64,000 bases of DNA, taken from assembly GCF_003390325.1 (NCBI RefSeq), contig NZ_QUOK01000015.1:1-64000 (forward strand), read 5' to 3'. Shown piece by piece: positions 35,246 to 44,475 of the stretch. Position 1 is the stretch's first letter; each line of letters opens with the position of its first letter. The notes under the pieces were generated by a model that did not search any database, had not been told where the DNA came from, and was given only the letters and a program-made list of their open reading frames with translations. The stretch is from Rhodohalobacter sp. SW132 (GTDB lineage: Bacteria; Bacteroidota; Rhodothermia; Balneolales; Balneolaceae). Position numbers and translations under genes: made by a program.

Positions 35246-35540
35246 CCGACCCTCTGGGTCGGAAAGAAATAAAAGTCCCCCTTTTGCCGAGGGCATCCCT
35301 TTGGGGGAAGGGGGAAGCGATCCCGACAGCTGTCGGGAGAGCTGGGGGATGATCCTGTAGGCGTTGATCCTAGCAAATTAACAATTTTTATGGTCTCAAA
35401 ACTCTACAAATCATCCCCCATTGCCTCCTTCCCCCGTAGGGATCCCTTCGGGAGAAGGGGGACACTCCAAAAGTAAGCTTTGTATTGACCAAAAAGTTAA
35501 GGGTTCTTAGTTGATACCTCGCGGGTTCTGCCCCGAGGTA
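35246..35540. repeat. MITE-like inverted-repeat element with nested palindromes
   Basis: Left arm 35275-35353 begins GTCCCCCTTTT and ends GGGGGATGAT; right arm 35410-35463 begins ATCATCCCCCA and ends AGGGGGAC. The arms are imperfect inverted copies, with the left arm carrying an extra palindrome CCCGACAGCTGTCGGG. An outer hairpin CCGACCC-TCT-GGGTCGG (35246-35262) precedes the left arm, and an ACCTCG/CGAGGT hairpin (about 35516-35539) follows the right. Such 'gggggatga' elements with a GACAGCTGTC core recur in intergenic regions of this kind of bacterium (recalled, not searched). No transposase is inside. Confidence 0.75.
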
Positions 35541-35808
35541 GTTCAATCTACAGAGATAGTAGTCTTTATATCTTATCCTCCCAAGTTTAAGTCTACCAAT
35601 GCGTTATAGATTATATTAGATGATGTTTTATTGTTACTTATAATCATGTTTTGGCCCCGCTAATTTTGCGAAATCGATTAATTTGTAAAAAATCAGAATT
35701 TGTGAAAAGAATCAGGAACTTTCTTTCTGATTAGTGATAGGAAGGGATGAAGCGAAAAGATAATTCGCTACCAAATGTACTCAACCATAATAAAAAATAA
35801 GAGAAAAC

Positions 35809-36165
35809 ATGAAGATCCAAAAATTAGCTTTAGTAATAGCCACCCTCGTACTAAGTTCTGTACTGTTCATGGCAGCTACAACTGCAGATCAAACCACTCC
35901 TCAGAATGCCGAGTATACAATTGCTGGTACAGTGATTGATGCCGACACTCATGAAGGTGTTGCAGGTGCAGAGATTACTATCAATGAAACCGAACAGTCA
36001 GCTACAACTGATGAATACGGTACTTTCTCATTCATGGACCTTGAAGAAGGAACATATACTCTTTCTGTAAGTGCAGATGAGTATGAGGATACCGAAACAG
36101 AAGTTGAGGTAAGTGAAGAAGGTGCTACCGTCGAGATCGAATTAGTACCTGAAACACGTATGTAA
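35809..36165 (+). CDS. Small secreted carboxypeptidase-regulatory-like domain protein
   Basis: This 118-aa protein has a signal peptide (core LALVIATLVLSSVLFMA) and one domain: IAGTVIDADTHEGVAGAEITI and DEYGTFSFMDLEEGTYTLSV. Closest in layout to the 139-aa protein but without the charged tail; no lipobox. Probably a separate transcript. Confidence 0.78.
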   Translation: MKIQKLALVIATLVLSSVLFMAATTADQTTPQNAEYTIAGTVIDADTHEGVAGAEITINETEQSATTDEYGTFSFMDLEEGTYTLSVSADEYEDTETEVEVSEEGATVEIELVPETRM

Positions 36166-36184
36166 ACTCACAAACGTATTTCAT

Positions 36185-36223
36185 AAAGGAGCATTCTTCA
36201 GATGAAGGTGCTCCTTTTTTTTT
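36185..36223 (+). terminator. Rho-independent terminator
   Basis: AAGGAGCA (36186-36193) pairs with TGCTCCTT (36209-36216), with an inner CTTC/GAAG pair and a T-run after. It ends at the convergent fixX stop. Confidence 0.88.
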
Positions 36224-36524
36224 ATCCGTAATTCCAGGTAACTCCGCGGCCAATTTCAGGATCTGGAAACTCCCATGTTACCGCCCCCTGATCACATGCA
36301 TACATACAGGTACCGCATTCAATGCAATCTTCTACCTGGAAATGCACTTTCCCTTTCTCATCCATTGTATAGCAATTCGCCGGACAAACATAAGTTGTAC
36401 ATTTGTGCGGACACGTAGAGTTGCAAATCTCCGTATCCACGCGGATGTGTGGCTTGATATCCGATTTTGCCTGGTTCCGGTAGCTTACCAATCCGAGTTG
36501 TTCTTGCAGGGTCAGGAGTTTCAT
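36222..36524 (-). CDS. fixX: FixX-like ferredoxin partner of ETF-quinone oxidoreductase
   Basis: This 100-aa protein carries the 4Fe-4S ferredoxin of the FixABCX/EtfABCX complex. CIECGTCMYAC supplies a CxxCxxCxxxC cluster and the N-terminal half has further cysteines (CNSTCPHKC, VCPANCY). It forms a pair with FixC to pass electrons to quinone. Last gene of the etfB-etfA-fixC-fixX series, but 252 bp separate it from fixC. Confidence 0.92.
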   Translation of the reverse strand: MKLLTLQEQLGLVSYRNQAKSDIKPHIRVDTEICNSTCPHKCTTYVCPANCYTMDEKGKVHFQVEDCIECGTCMYACDQGAVTWEFPDPEIGRGVTWNYG

Positions 36525-36575
36525 AGTTGTGATAGATAAATTTTAGTAATGAAAAAATGGTTTGAGACTTTTCTT

Positions 36576-36615
36576 AAAAGTGAAAAGTGAAAAGTGAAAA
36601 GTGAAAAGTGAAAAG
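36576..36615. repeat. 7-bp tandem repeat AAAAGTG x5.7 between fixC and fixX
   Basis: Five perfect copies of AAAAGTG plus AAAAG, in the fixC-fixX gap. It could vary in copy number by slippage. A related CACTTTTCAC stretch lies on the other side of this gap (36748-36767). Confidence 0.88.
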
Positions 36616-36776
36616 CTGAATCTGATTTATAAATCTTGCACACAAGATTCTCTCTTTTCAAAAGGGGAGATTTCATTTAGTATGTGCAAGAAATTTGTGA
36701 TTTGATCAAATACATGGTTTAAAAAACTTCTGTGATATATCATCTGCCTTTTCACTTTTCACCTTTGCCTTTTCCT

Positions 36777-38099
36777 TTATAAAGCTTTCGCTCCTTTAGC
36801 ACCCACTTTAATCAGATCCCAGTAAGAAGCATGCTTTTTAACGGAATCTTTTAGCATTTCGCGTGCTTTCTTTGTGGGTTCATTTTTGATGCTGAAGAAA
36901 TTTCGTCCAAAATCACAGATTAAATTTGGCATTTTTTGGGTCATCACAGGATCATGAAGCAAATGAACGGCGTCCTGGAAGTTGTTGATGTCCTGCATCA
37001 CATAGCTGTTCCGCAAGTTGTTTTCATACGCTTTCATCGATGATTCACCAAAATCCTGGTTCTTTTTCGCTTCGGTGATCGCCTCACCGGCCAGAATTCC
37101 CGATCGCATGGCGTAATCCATTCCCTGGATCGCCTTTCCTGCGTTCATCAGCAGATTTGCCGCTTCACCGCAAACCACGAGGCCCGGTTTATAAAGTTTT
37201 TCAGGCATCACCCGCTTATCCCCGGATGAGACAACATGCGCGGAATACTCCACAACTTCGCCGCCGCGAATGGTGTCCGCAATGACCGGGTGTTTTTTGA
37301 AGGTGTTCAGAATGTCATACGGCTTTTTCCCTTTTTCACGCAGATCTTTCAATCCAAGAACAAGCCCGAGGGAGAGGGTATCTTTATTGGTGTACAGAAA
37401 TCCTCCGCCTTCAACTCCGTCTGTTGCAAATCCAACAAATTCGTTGCTCATCCCGCTTTTTCCATTCAGCTGAAATCGGTTTTCGAGCACATCCTGATCA
37501 AACCGGATGATCTCTTTGATTCCCGTCAGCATATGATCAGCCGGTACATATTTATCCTGCAGGCCAACCTGACGTGTCAGCAGGTTGTTGACTCCTTCGG
37601 CCAGGATCACGGAGTCGGAATAAAATTTCTCATCTCCGGTGCGGATTCCCTTCACTTTTCCATCTTCTTCAAGAACTTCCTCCACAAGAATGTTAGGGGC
37701 GATGAACGAATCCATCGCGTAATCGCTCTCATCAATCGCCTGCTGAACTTTATCCGCCAGCCAGCGGTCGAATTTGGAACGAAGTACAACGACCCCGGTG
37801 TAGGGAGGTTCATTGAAGTGTGAGGATTTAAAATCAATCGAAAAAGAAGATTGGTTATCCATAAATGTGAGACGCCGCTGGTTAATGAATCGATCCCATC
37901 CGGCATCTTCTTCCCAGTAATTGGGCACCAGTTTTGCAAGATCGTTTCCCCACAATACGCCACCGGATACATTTTTTGATCCGGGAAACTCGCCTTTTTC
38001 AATCAACAGAAATTTCATGTTGTTGCGGGCAAGAGTCATGGCCGCAGCAAGGCCGGCTACACCGGCACCAACGATTATACAATCAAATTTTTCATCCAT
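36777..38099 (-). CDS. fixC: FixC / ETF-quinone oxidoreductase flavoprotein subunit
   Basis: This 440-aa FAD protein accepts electrons from EtfAB and reduces the menaquinone pool with FixX. The FAD-binding motif IIVGAGVAGLAAAMTLA and acidic strand end LLIEKGE open the protein, SKNVSGGVLWG is the FixC/GG-reductase signature, and VCGEAANLLMNAGKAIQGMDYAMRSG is the second FAD region. About 100 C-terminal residues form the quinone/membrane-contact part. Confidence 0.93.
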   Translation of the reverse strand: MDEKFDCIIVGAGVAGLAAAMTLARNNMKFLLIEKGEFPGSKNVSGGVLWGNDLAKLVPNYWEEDAGWDRFINQRRLTFMDNQSSFSIDFKSSHFNEPPYTGVVVLRSKFDRWLADKVQQAIDESDYAMDSFIAPNILVEEVLEEDGKVKGIRTGDEKFYSDSVILAEGVNNLLTRQVGLQDKYVPADHMLTGIKEIIRFDQDVLENRFQLNGKSGMSNEFVGFATDGVEGGGFLYTNKDTLSLGLVLGLKDLREKGKKPYDILNTFKKHPVIADTIRGGEVVEYSAHVVSSGDKRVMPEKLYKPGLVVCGEAANLLMNAGKAIQGMDYAMRSGILAGEAITEAKKNQDFGESSMKAYENNLRNSYVMQDINNFQDAVHLLHDPVMTQKMPNLICDFGRNFFSIKNEPTKKAREMLKDSVKKHASYWDLIKVGAKGAKAL

Positions 38100-38157
38100 A
38101 AGGGCAGGAATTAATAGTCTTGAGTCTTGAACGGAACGTACCGCACTCTTTTCAATG

Positions 38158-38231
38158 AGTGATGAGTTGTAAGTTCTAAGTGTTTAGTGAATGTTTAATC
38201 ATTCACATCTAAACACTCACAACTCACTACT
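38158..38231. repeat. Long imperfect hairpin in the fixC-etfA gap
   Basis: AGTGATGAGTTGT...AGTGTTTAG.TGAATG (38158-38193) can pair with CATTCA...CTAAACACT.CACAACTCACTAC (38200-38231) around a 6-nt loop. The words CACAACTCAC and relatives are typical filler repeats. In an operon it might affect mRNA processing between etfA and fixC. Confidence 0.7.
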
Positions 38232-38238
38232 TAATACT

Positions 38239-39216
38239 CTAATTTTGTTTCAGTTTTTTGATTTCTTCGATGAACGGAGGCAGCACTTTGTAGAGATCGC
38301 CCACGATACCGTAATCAGCAATATCAAAGATGGGGGCATCGGGGTCTTTATTGATGGCTACAATCACTTTTGAATTTGCCATTCCCGCTACGTGCTGGAT
38401 TGCCCCGGAAATTGCCACTGCAATGTAGAGCTGTGGGGCAACTACTTTACCGGTCTGACCGATCTGCAGGCTTGGGTCGTAATCGCCCGCTTCCGTTAAG
38501 GCGCGTGATGCCCCGATCCCGGCATTTAAAAGAGATGCAAGTTCAGAGATCATATTGCGGGCTTCTTCATCTTTCACGCCGCGGCCTGCTGCAACAACAG
38601 CTTCCGCTTCGGAGAGATCAATCTTATCCCCGGAGGCTCCGAGAATCTCCTTCAGCGTGATTTTCAACTCATCATCACTGAATGAAAAATCAATGGTTTC
38701 CACTTCAGGCTCAGCTGCCTTTTCGGCTACATCATACGAGCCGGACCGAACCGTGAGAAGTACCGGACTGCCTTCAGCCTTAACAGAGGCTACAATTTTG
38801 GCCGCCATCACGGGGCGTTTTCCTTTTACACCATTGTCTGTCAGTTCAAATTCAGACATATCGGCGAGGGATGCGGTTTTTTGGTTCGCCGCGAGCGCCC
38901 CAAGGACATCTTTTGATCCTTCAGTAGAAGCAAATGCCACAACCGACGGGCTGGCTTTCTCAATTGCCAGCGAAAGAGCCCGGATCAGCGGTGTGTTCAG
39001 ATGATTTTTGAAAATCGGGTTTTCGACCAGGTAGATTTTATCCGGGCCATATTTTTTAAGCTGATCCACATAGCCGGATGCATCTGCATCCACAACAAGA
39101 GCTGCACTCTGCTGTCCGCTATCGGCTGCAAGCTGGTTGCACCTGGAGAGAACTTCAAGGGATGAGCGTTTTATTTTTCCGTCGTTAACACTGATATAAG
39201 TTAAGAGTGTACTCAT
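38239..39216 (-). CDS. etfA: Electron transfer flavoprotein alpha subunit (FixB type)
   Basis: This 325-aa subunit binds the FAD of ETF. The C-terminal FAD domain shows [23 protein letters not shown], then [28 protein letters not shown]. It follows etfB and precedes fixC. Whether the ETF is electron-bifurcating cannot be told by eye from this sequence. Confidence 0.94.
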   Translation of the reverse strand: MSTLLTYISVNDGKIKRSSLEVLSRCNQLAADSGQQSAALVVDADASGYVDQLKKYGPDKIYLVENPIFKNHLNTPLIRALSLAIEKASPSVVAFASTEGSKDVLGALAANQKTASLADMSEFELTDNGVKGKRPVMAAKIVASVKAEGSPVLLTVRSGSYDVAEKAAEPEVETIDFSFSDDELKITLKEILGASGDKIDLSEAEAVVAAGRGVKDEEARNMISELASLLNAGIGASRALTEAGDYDPSLQIGQTGKVVAPQLYIAVAISGAIQHVAGMANSKVIVAINKDPDAPIFDIADYGIVGDLYKVLPPFIEEIKKLKQN

Positions 39217-39258
39217 TGAGTTCAGATATTCTTTTAAGGAGTAAGTTGATAAATGGGT

Positions 39259-40026
39259 TTAGATAAGGTTCTCTTGGCTGTCGAGCAGCTGAGCAACTTC
39301 TCTGGCGATTTCTTCCGGTTCGCCTTCGAACTTTTTACCGGGCTCACGGCCGGGCTTCTCTTCAAAACCGGTAATTTTTGTTTTTGCAGACAAACCTTCC
39401 GATAGGCTAAGATCGTCGGCTGCTATCGTTTCCACCGGCTTTCTTTTGGATTGCATGATTCCTTTCAAACTCGGAATTCGCGGGTCGTTCATATCATTGG
39501 AGCAGGTTACCAATCCCGGAGAGGGGAGAGAGATGATCTCTTGGCCGGTATCCCCTTGTCGTTTCACCGTTAGAGCACCATTTTCGTAGGTTAGTCCAAC
39601 TGCATTTGTGACATAAGGAAGATCAAGAAGTTCGGCGAGCATACTGCCTGTGAGACCGGAATCAGTATCCTGTGACTGCTTTCCGCAGGAGATATAATCA
39701 AACTCTTTATCTTTGAAAAAGGCGGCCAGCATGTTAGCATAGGTGAACGAGTCGTTATCGGAATCGTCGTTTGTTATGATATGGGTTCCTTTGTCTGCTC
39801 CCATGGCGAGTGCCTTTCGAATCGTCTCTTTCGCTTTTTCCGGGCCGGCAAGAACTACTTCAACTTCTGCGTCATGCTTTTCTTTAAGCACGAGAGCCTC
39901 TTCCACTGCTGATGCATCGTATGCGTTTAAAATACTTCGGTCTGCATCCTGAATCAGTTTGCCGTCTTTAATCTGAAGGGGCGCATTAACATCGGGTACC
40001 TGTTTTATACAAACGTAGAATTTCAT
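39259..40026 (-). CDS. etfB: Electron transfer flavoprotein beta subunit (FixA type)
   Basis: This 255-aa subunit opens FYVCIKQVPDVN, with the internal pattern DYISCGKQSQDTDSGLTGSMLAELL and the conserved RIPSLKGIMQSKRKP near the end. It is first in the etfB-etfA-fixC-fixX cluster with 42 bp to etfA. Together with the two acyl-CoA dehydrogenases nearby, the cluster is a candidate electron route from acyl-CoA oxidation to menaquinone. Confidence 0.94.
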   Translation of the reverse strand: MKFYVCIKQVPDVNAPLQIKDGKLIQDADRSILNAYDASAVEEALVLKEKHDAEVEVVLAGPEKAKETIRKALAMGADKGTHIITNDDSDNDSFTYANMLAAFFKDKEFDYISCGKQSQDTDSGLTGSMLAELLDLPYVTNAVGLTYENGALTVKRQGDTGQEIISLPSPGLVTCSNDMNDPRIPSLKGIMQSKRKPVETIAADDLSLSEGLSAKTKITGFEEKPGREPGKKFEGEPEEIAREVAQLLDSQENLI

Positions 40027-40332
40027 TCTGTTACGTATTTTCTTTTATTGTTCTGGAACCGCTTTTTTGTGATCCTGAAATATAAAAAAATCATACCACA
40101 AAAGTTGAATCGGATATGAAGCGTTTTCATCATAACGGTTTTGCTGTTTGGATCACATCACACCATTAACAAACCTCAGAGCTATAGAATTTATCTCTGA
40201 TTAGTTTATTTGTCAGAATCGCATATTAAGTTTTGGATCTGTGTTTAAAGGTATTCAGAAGTTCATATTTGGAAGCCGGTTTAACAATCAATCAAAATGG
40301 ATTTGTGGTAACAGCGAATTTGGTCAGGATTT
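40027..40332. other. Intergenic region between divergent etfB and ABC permease genes
   Basis: About 305 bp should hold both promoters. I see no repeat or hairpin of note. Confidence 0.5.
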
Positions 40333-41607
40333 GTGCGTGATCTCCCTTATTTTGTGCGCTTCCGATCACCCAAAATCGAACCCTTTTTGAAATCACCTGT
40401 TCGCCCATTACCGTTTTGGAGTAAACTTGTTCTGCTGGTTGTCATAACCGCAGCGGGTTTATTATGGACCGGAATGGCGGGAATGCAGGAGCGTGTGGTT
40501 GTTTTAAGGATGTTTCTCTTTTTCGGATCTGCGCTGATTGCCTTCATCACACCCTACCTTCTGTTTCCTGATCCTGCGGCACCCCTGATGCAGCTTGGGA
40601 ATGCCGGCCCGTCCGGGTTGATCCGGCACCTGGTTCGAAGAGTATCGGTACTGTTGGTCAGTACGCTGCTGTTCATAGCGGTGATCTGTTTTGGTGATAT
40701 TCATGCCCCGATCAATGAGCTGGCGGCGAAAGCAATCTATTTTCTTCACGGCTCCCTCTTCTTTTCCGGCCTGCTTTTTTATTCAGTAATTCGCTACACT
40801 CGTTCGGGCAAAAGTTCTCAGTTCTGGAAAGAGTCAGATAAGGGAAAAAAACTCCGTTCTGACCTCGGCGAGTATTTCAAATACCCGATCGATCCCGGAG
40901 CCATCCCCAGTTTTATCAACACGGTCGTAGTGGGCGCACTTGGTATGATCGCAGTTTCGGCAGGAGCGGCGCTTTATGGAAGTTTTGGTTTGATATTTGA
41001 ATTGATACCCGCGCTGATTTTAGTGGCTATGGCTGCGGTTTCATTCTCGAAGCTAAGCCGAGATCTGCCATCTAATTATTACGCATCTACCGCCTTTTTT
41101 AATGAATTTTTTGGCGAAACAGTTGCCGGCAAAGAGCAGGAGGGGAAAGTTGAGGTGTTTCAGCTCTGGTGGGTGCCCAGACCAATTAAAAGCCACGTTT
41201 GGGCGATGCTGCTGCAGCTCGATCGGAAATTTCCGGCAGGTCGTGTGCTGCTGGCCGGCCATCTGCTGATCTGGATCTTGTCGTACCAAAGGCCCGGTGA
41301 TGAGCTGATGATAACAGCCTGGCTGCTGTTTTCGCTGTTTCACCATATTATTATTGTGATATCGCTCTCTGATCAGTTTTCACCGGCATGGTTTCAGCGG
41401 TGGATCGGTTCTGCTGCCGAATGGATTTTCGCGCGGATATGGATCCAGTTTCGCTGGATTCTGATCCTGGCCGTGAGCATGCTGTTTAACTCCTGGATTT
41501 TTGGTCACGTTTCGTACAGCGCTCAAGCTGCTGTTCTGCTCTTTTATATCGGATCAGCCACCGTTATCTCCCTGGTATCTCACTTTTATAAAAACGTATA
41601 CTCCTGA
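40333..41607 (+). CDS. Multi-spanning membrane protein, probable ABC transporter permease
   Basis: This 424-aa protein has about ten hydrophobic segments and no clear family motif. A downstream ABC ATPase gene starts 8 bp after it, so it is probably the membrane half of an exporter. The start is a GTG (40333); the N-terminus VRDLPYFVRFRSP fits ABC-2-type permeases in which cytoplasmic residues precede the first helix. Substrate unknown. Confidence 0.65.
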   Translation: MRDLPYFVRFRSPKIEPFLKSPVRPLPFWSKLVLLVVITAAGLLWTGMAGMQERVVVLRMFLFFGSALIAFITPYLLFPDPAAPLMQLGNAGPSGLIRHLVRRVSVLLVSTLLFIAVICFGDIHAPINELAAKAIYFLHGSLFFSGLLFYSVIRYTRSGKSSQFWKESDKGKKLRSDLGEYFKYPIDPGAIPSFINTVVVGALGMIAVSAGAALYGSFGLIFELIPALILVAMAAVSFSKLSRDLPSNYYASTAFFNEFFGETVAGKEQEGKVEVFQLWWVPRPIKSHVWAMLLQLDRKFPAGRVLLAGHLLIWILSYQRPGDELMITAWLLFSLFHHIIIVISLSDQFSPAWFQRWIGSAAEWIFARIWIQFRWILILAVSMLFNSWIFGHVSYSAQAAVLLFYIGSATVISLVSHFYKNVYS

Positions 41608-41615
41608 TAACTCTC

Positions 41616-42251
41616 ATGATTGAACTTCGGAATGTTACCAAGCAGTTTAAGGCGGGTAAAACGATTTTTGAATCGATAAACGACACGTTTTCAGCGGGCG
41701 AATTTATCGGTTTGCGGGGCCCGAACGGATCGGGTAAAACCACATTTCTGCGCCTGCTGTCGGTGAACTCATTTCCATCTGCAGGATCTGTTTTTTATGG
41801 GGAAATCAACATCCACAAATCTCCCCGTGAGTACCTAAAAGATGTTGGACTGGTTCACGATCAGGAAAGTCTTCCCGTTCATATGAGCGCGGTTGAACTG
41901 CTGGAGTGGGTGCTTCGCAGTCGTGGAATGTGGCGGGATGATCAGTCACCCAAACAAATTAATGATCTTTATGGAAGGCTTAATTTGGGCGATGACAGGT
42001 ATGAGCAGATCGGTACCTATTCCACCGGTATGAAAAAGAAAACACAAATTGCAGCCGCCTGTATCGTAGCACCCCGCATCCTCATTCTGGATGAACCGTT
42101 ACGCGGTCTCGATACCTCCACGCGCACCGTTGTGGAGGCGATCCTTAAAGAGATGAAGGGGGAAGGCGCTCTTATTCTGATGGCTTCTCACACCGCGGAT
42201 ATCGAATCGGATTACGTGGACCGAATTCTTGAATTTCCACTTAAAAACTGA
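41616..42251 (+). CDS. ABC transporter ATP-binding protein
   Basis: This 211-aa ATPase has Walker A GPNGSGKTTF, signature YSTGMKKKTQIAAA (a divergent LSGGQ as in ABC-2 exporters), Walker B RILILDEPLRGLD and the H-loop ASHTAD. It is short, with no C-terminal extension. It likely powers the upstream permease. Confidence 0.92.
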   Translation: MIELRNVTKQFKAGKTIFESINDTFSAGEFIGLRGPNGSGKTTFLRLLSVNSFPSAGSVFYGEINIHKSPREYLKDVGLVHDQESLPVHMSAVELLEWVLRSRGMWRDDQSPKQINDLYGRLNLGDDRYEQIGTYSTGMKKKTQIAAACIVAPRILILDEPLRGLDTSTRTVVEAILKEMKGEGALILMASHTADIESDYVDRILEFPLKN

Positions 42252-42361
42252 AGCATACCCACGAATAAACGAATAAGTTCTGAGAAAAAGCGATTCCAAC
42301 CGTATAGTTCGTTTGATTTATTGCTTGTGTGATTTATATACTGCAAGTCTGCCATACACTC

Positions 42362-42382
42362 ACGGCATAGTGCCGTCAGATT
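42362..42382 (+). terminator. Weak candidate terminator
   Basis: ACGGCA (42362-42367) and TGCCGT (42371-42376) pair around TAG, then CAGA and six Ts. The stem is short and lies 110 bp past the ABC ATPase stop. Confidence 0.4.
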
Positions 42383-42436
42383 TTTTAAATAGCTTCCTAA
42401 TGTGATCCATTTTTAAACATCCACGATTAAATTAAT

Positions 42437-43357
42437 ATGTCTGAGCTAACTCTCCCCGAAGTTGAACTGAACATCTATTCGCCGAAAGATCCTGTTGAAG
42501 TAGTTGTAGTAGAAAATTATATCGTAACGAAAGAATCGAGTCCGAATATTGTTCGTCATGTTACTTTTGATGTATCCGGAACAGAGCTCGAAAACCGAAT
42601 CATTGCCGGGCAGTCCGTAGGAATTTTACCACCGGGTGAAGATCGGAACGGCCGTCCGCATAAATTAAGACTCTACTCTATATCATCCCCGACAAAAGGT
42701 GAGCACGGAAAAAAACATCTCGTTTCTACTACGGTAAAGCGCACAATTGAGGAGTGGGACAATAAACTTTACCTGGGAGTAGCTTCAAACTACCTTTCAG
42801 ATTTGCAGCCTGGCGATAAGGTGAAGATGACCGGGCCAAGCGGCAAGCGGTTTCTGCTCCCCGAAAATGCCCGCGATTTTAACTACCTGTTTTTCGCAAC
42901 CGGCACGGGAATCGCACCCTATCGCGGAATGATCAAAGAACTTTTTGAGGAGGAGTACACCAACGACTGTGTGCTCGTTTTCGGATGCTCCTACCGAACT
43001 GACCTTCTGTACGCTGATTTTTTTGAAGGATTGGACAAAAAACATGAAAACTTTCACTATCTGAAATCGATCTCCAGGGAAAAACGTCGTAAAGACGGAT
43101 CCAAGTTTTATGTGCAGACCCAGCTAGAAGATGAGGAAGAACTCCTTCAGCCAATTCTCCGGAAAGATAACACACTTATCTATATCTGCGGGATGAAGGG
43201 GATGGAGATCGGGATTTATAAACAGCTCGTTCGATTGAACCTGATCGATTACGTACAGATCAAAAAAGAACTGCCGGAGTCGCTTGATGAGATCCCAACG
43301 GATAAATTCAAGCGGTTTATCAAACCATCAGACCGCACATTTGAAGAGGTGTATTAG
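42437..43357 (+). CDS. Plant-type ferredoxin-NADP+ reductase
   Basis: This 306-aa FAD enzyme exchanges electrons between ferredoxin/flavodoxin and NADP(H). FAD motif RLYSISSP and the NADP-binding FATGTGIAPYRGM, GCSYRTDLLY and YICGMKGME are present. The C-terminal FEEVY puts the aromatic residue next to FAD, as in plant/cyanobacterial FNR. The length lacks the cyanobacterial N-terminal extension. Stand-alone gene. Confidence 0.92.
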   Translation: MSELTLPEVELNIYSPKDPVEVVVVENYIVTKESSPNIVRHVTFDVSGTELENRIIAGQSVGILPPGEDRNGRPHKLRLYSISSPTKGEHGKKHLVSTTVKRTIEEWDNKLYLGVASNYLSDLQPGDKVKMTGPSGKRFLLPENARDFNYLFFATGTGIAPYRGMIKELFEEEYTNDCVLVFGCSYRTDLLYADFFEGLDKKHENFHYLKSISREKRRKDGSKFYVQTQLEDEEELLQPILRKDNTLIYICGMKGMEIGIYKQLVRLNLIDYVQIKKELPESLDEIPTDKFKRFIKPSDRTFEEVY

Positions 43358-43527
43358 TGAAGTACTATCGATAAAATGCCGGGGAATCATCGGATGAGTT
43401 TTACGAAAAATCGAGTCGAATTGGATCAGGATATAATTCTCAGATGACTTATCTGATGAGTTGCCATGTATAGCTCACTATTCACATTTTAATTGAAGTA
43501 CTTCTATCTCTTGAAAGTGTTTTGAGC

Positions 43528-44475
43528 TTAATTCGACTCCGCCGACTCAGGTTCACGTCGTTTGTAGGGCGATTCTCTCATCTTCACAAACTTGTAAGGG
43601 ATAATCTTCCCTCCAAATTTTTCGGTATAAACCTGCGTGAAAACAGCCCCAAGAAGAATGGTTTGAATATTGTAGTAGACCCACACGATAAAAATAATGA
43701 GTGAGCCTGCTGCGCGATACGTAGCACTGATAGCGGAGCTGGTCATGTAAATACCAATCAAATATTTTCCGAGCAGAAAGAGAATAGTAGTAGCAATTGC
43801 TCCAACTAAAATATCGGACCAGTTGGCGTTAACATCGGGAAGGATTTTAAAGATCAGTGTGAAGAATGCCACGGCAAAAGCGATCGTCATCAATTCGCTG
43901 ATGATGCGGTAGAAATCGAGATTTATGTCGGGAACGGCCTGGGTAAAAAATCCGGTAACAACACCGATTATCGCTTCGGTGAGAAGCGAAGCAATTAATA
44001 AAAAACTGATCAGAATAATCACACCAAATGAGAGGAGCCTGTTGAGTAAAAAATTCCAGATTGAATTGATTTCAACATCAACAACATTCCAGATTCTGTT
44101 GAGTGTTTGCTTGAGCTGAGTGATTACCGTGGTTGCTCCGAACGCTACAATAAAGGCAGCCATAATAGTTGCAAAAAATCCGGTTGCCGAGTAGGAAACT
44201 TCTTCAAGAAACTGGTTTAGATTTTCTGCAATATCATCTCCTGCAAGCTCGGCAATATACTCCTCAACCTGAATGGCGATAAACTCTTCACTCAAGAATA
44301 TTCCCGACACAGAGACGATCAGAATAAAGAGCGGGGCGATGGAGAAAACGGTATAAAAAGCGATCGCAGCACCCTGGGTGAGAATGTCATCATCAACAGC
44401 TTTTTTGAAGGTGTTTGCGAGCAGTTCTTTTACGTCGTTATAAACGGTTTTAAAATCGGGTAATTCAATTTTCAT
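43528..44475 (-). CDS. YihY/BrkB-like inner-membrane protein
   Basis: This 315-aa protein has six transmembrane segments with the YihY opening DILTQGAAIAFYTVFSIAPLFILIV and TTVITQLKQTLNRIWNV. These proteins were once misnamed RNase BN; their role is probably in envelope lipid or metabolite transport. The start overlaps the aminotransferase stop by 4 bp. Confidence 0.9.
   Translation of the reverse strand: MKIELPDFKTVYNDVKELLANTFKKAVDDDILTQGAAIAFYTVFSIAPLFILIVSVSGIFLSEEFIAIQVEEYIAELAGDDIAENLNQFLEEVSYSATGFFATIMAAFIVAFGATTVITQLKQTLNRIWNVVDVEINSIWNFLLNRLLSFGVIILISFLLIASLLTEAIIGVVTGFFTQAVPDINLDFYRIISELMTIAFAVAFFTLIFKILPDVNANWSDILVGAIATTILFLLGKYLIGIYMTSSAISATYRAAGSLIIFIVWVYYNIQTILLGAVFTQVYTEKFGGKIIPYKFVKMRESPYKRREPESAESN

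Larger units (their letters stand above)
35029..35808. other. Long intergenic region with MITE-like inverted repeat
   Basis: This holds the terminator of the second small gene, a large inverted-repeat element (35246-35540, listed separately) and the upstream region of the third small gene. No protein-coding frame is convincing. Confidence 0.8.
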
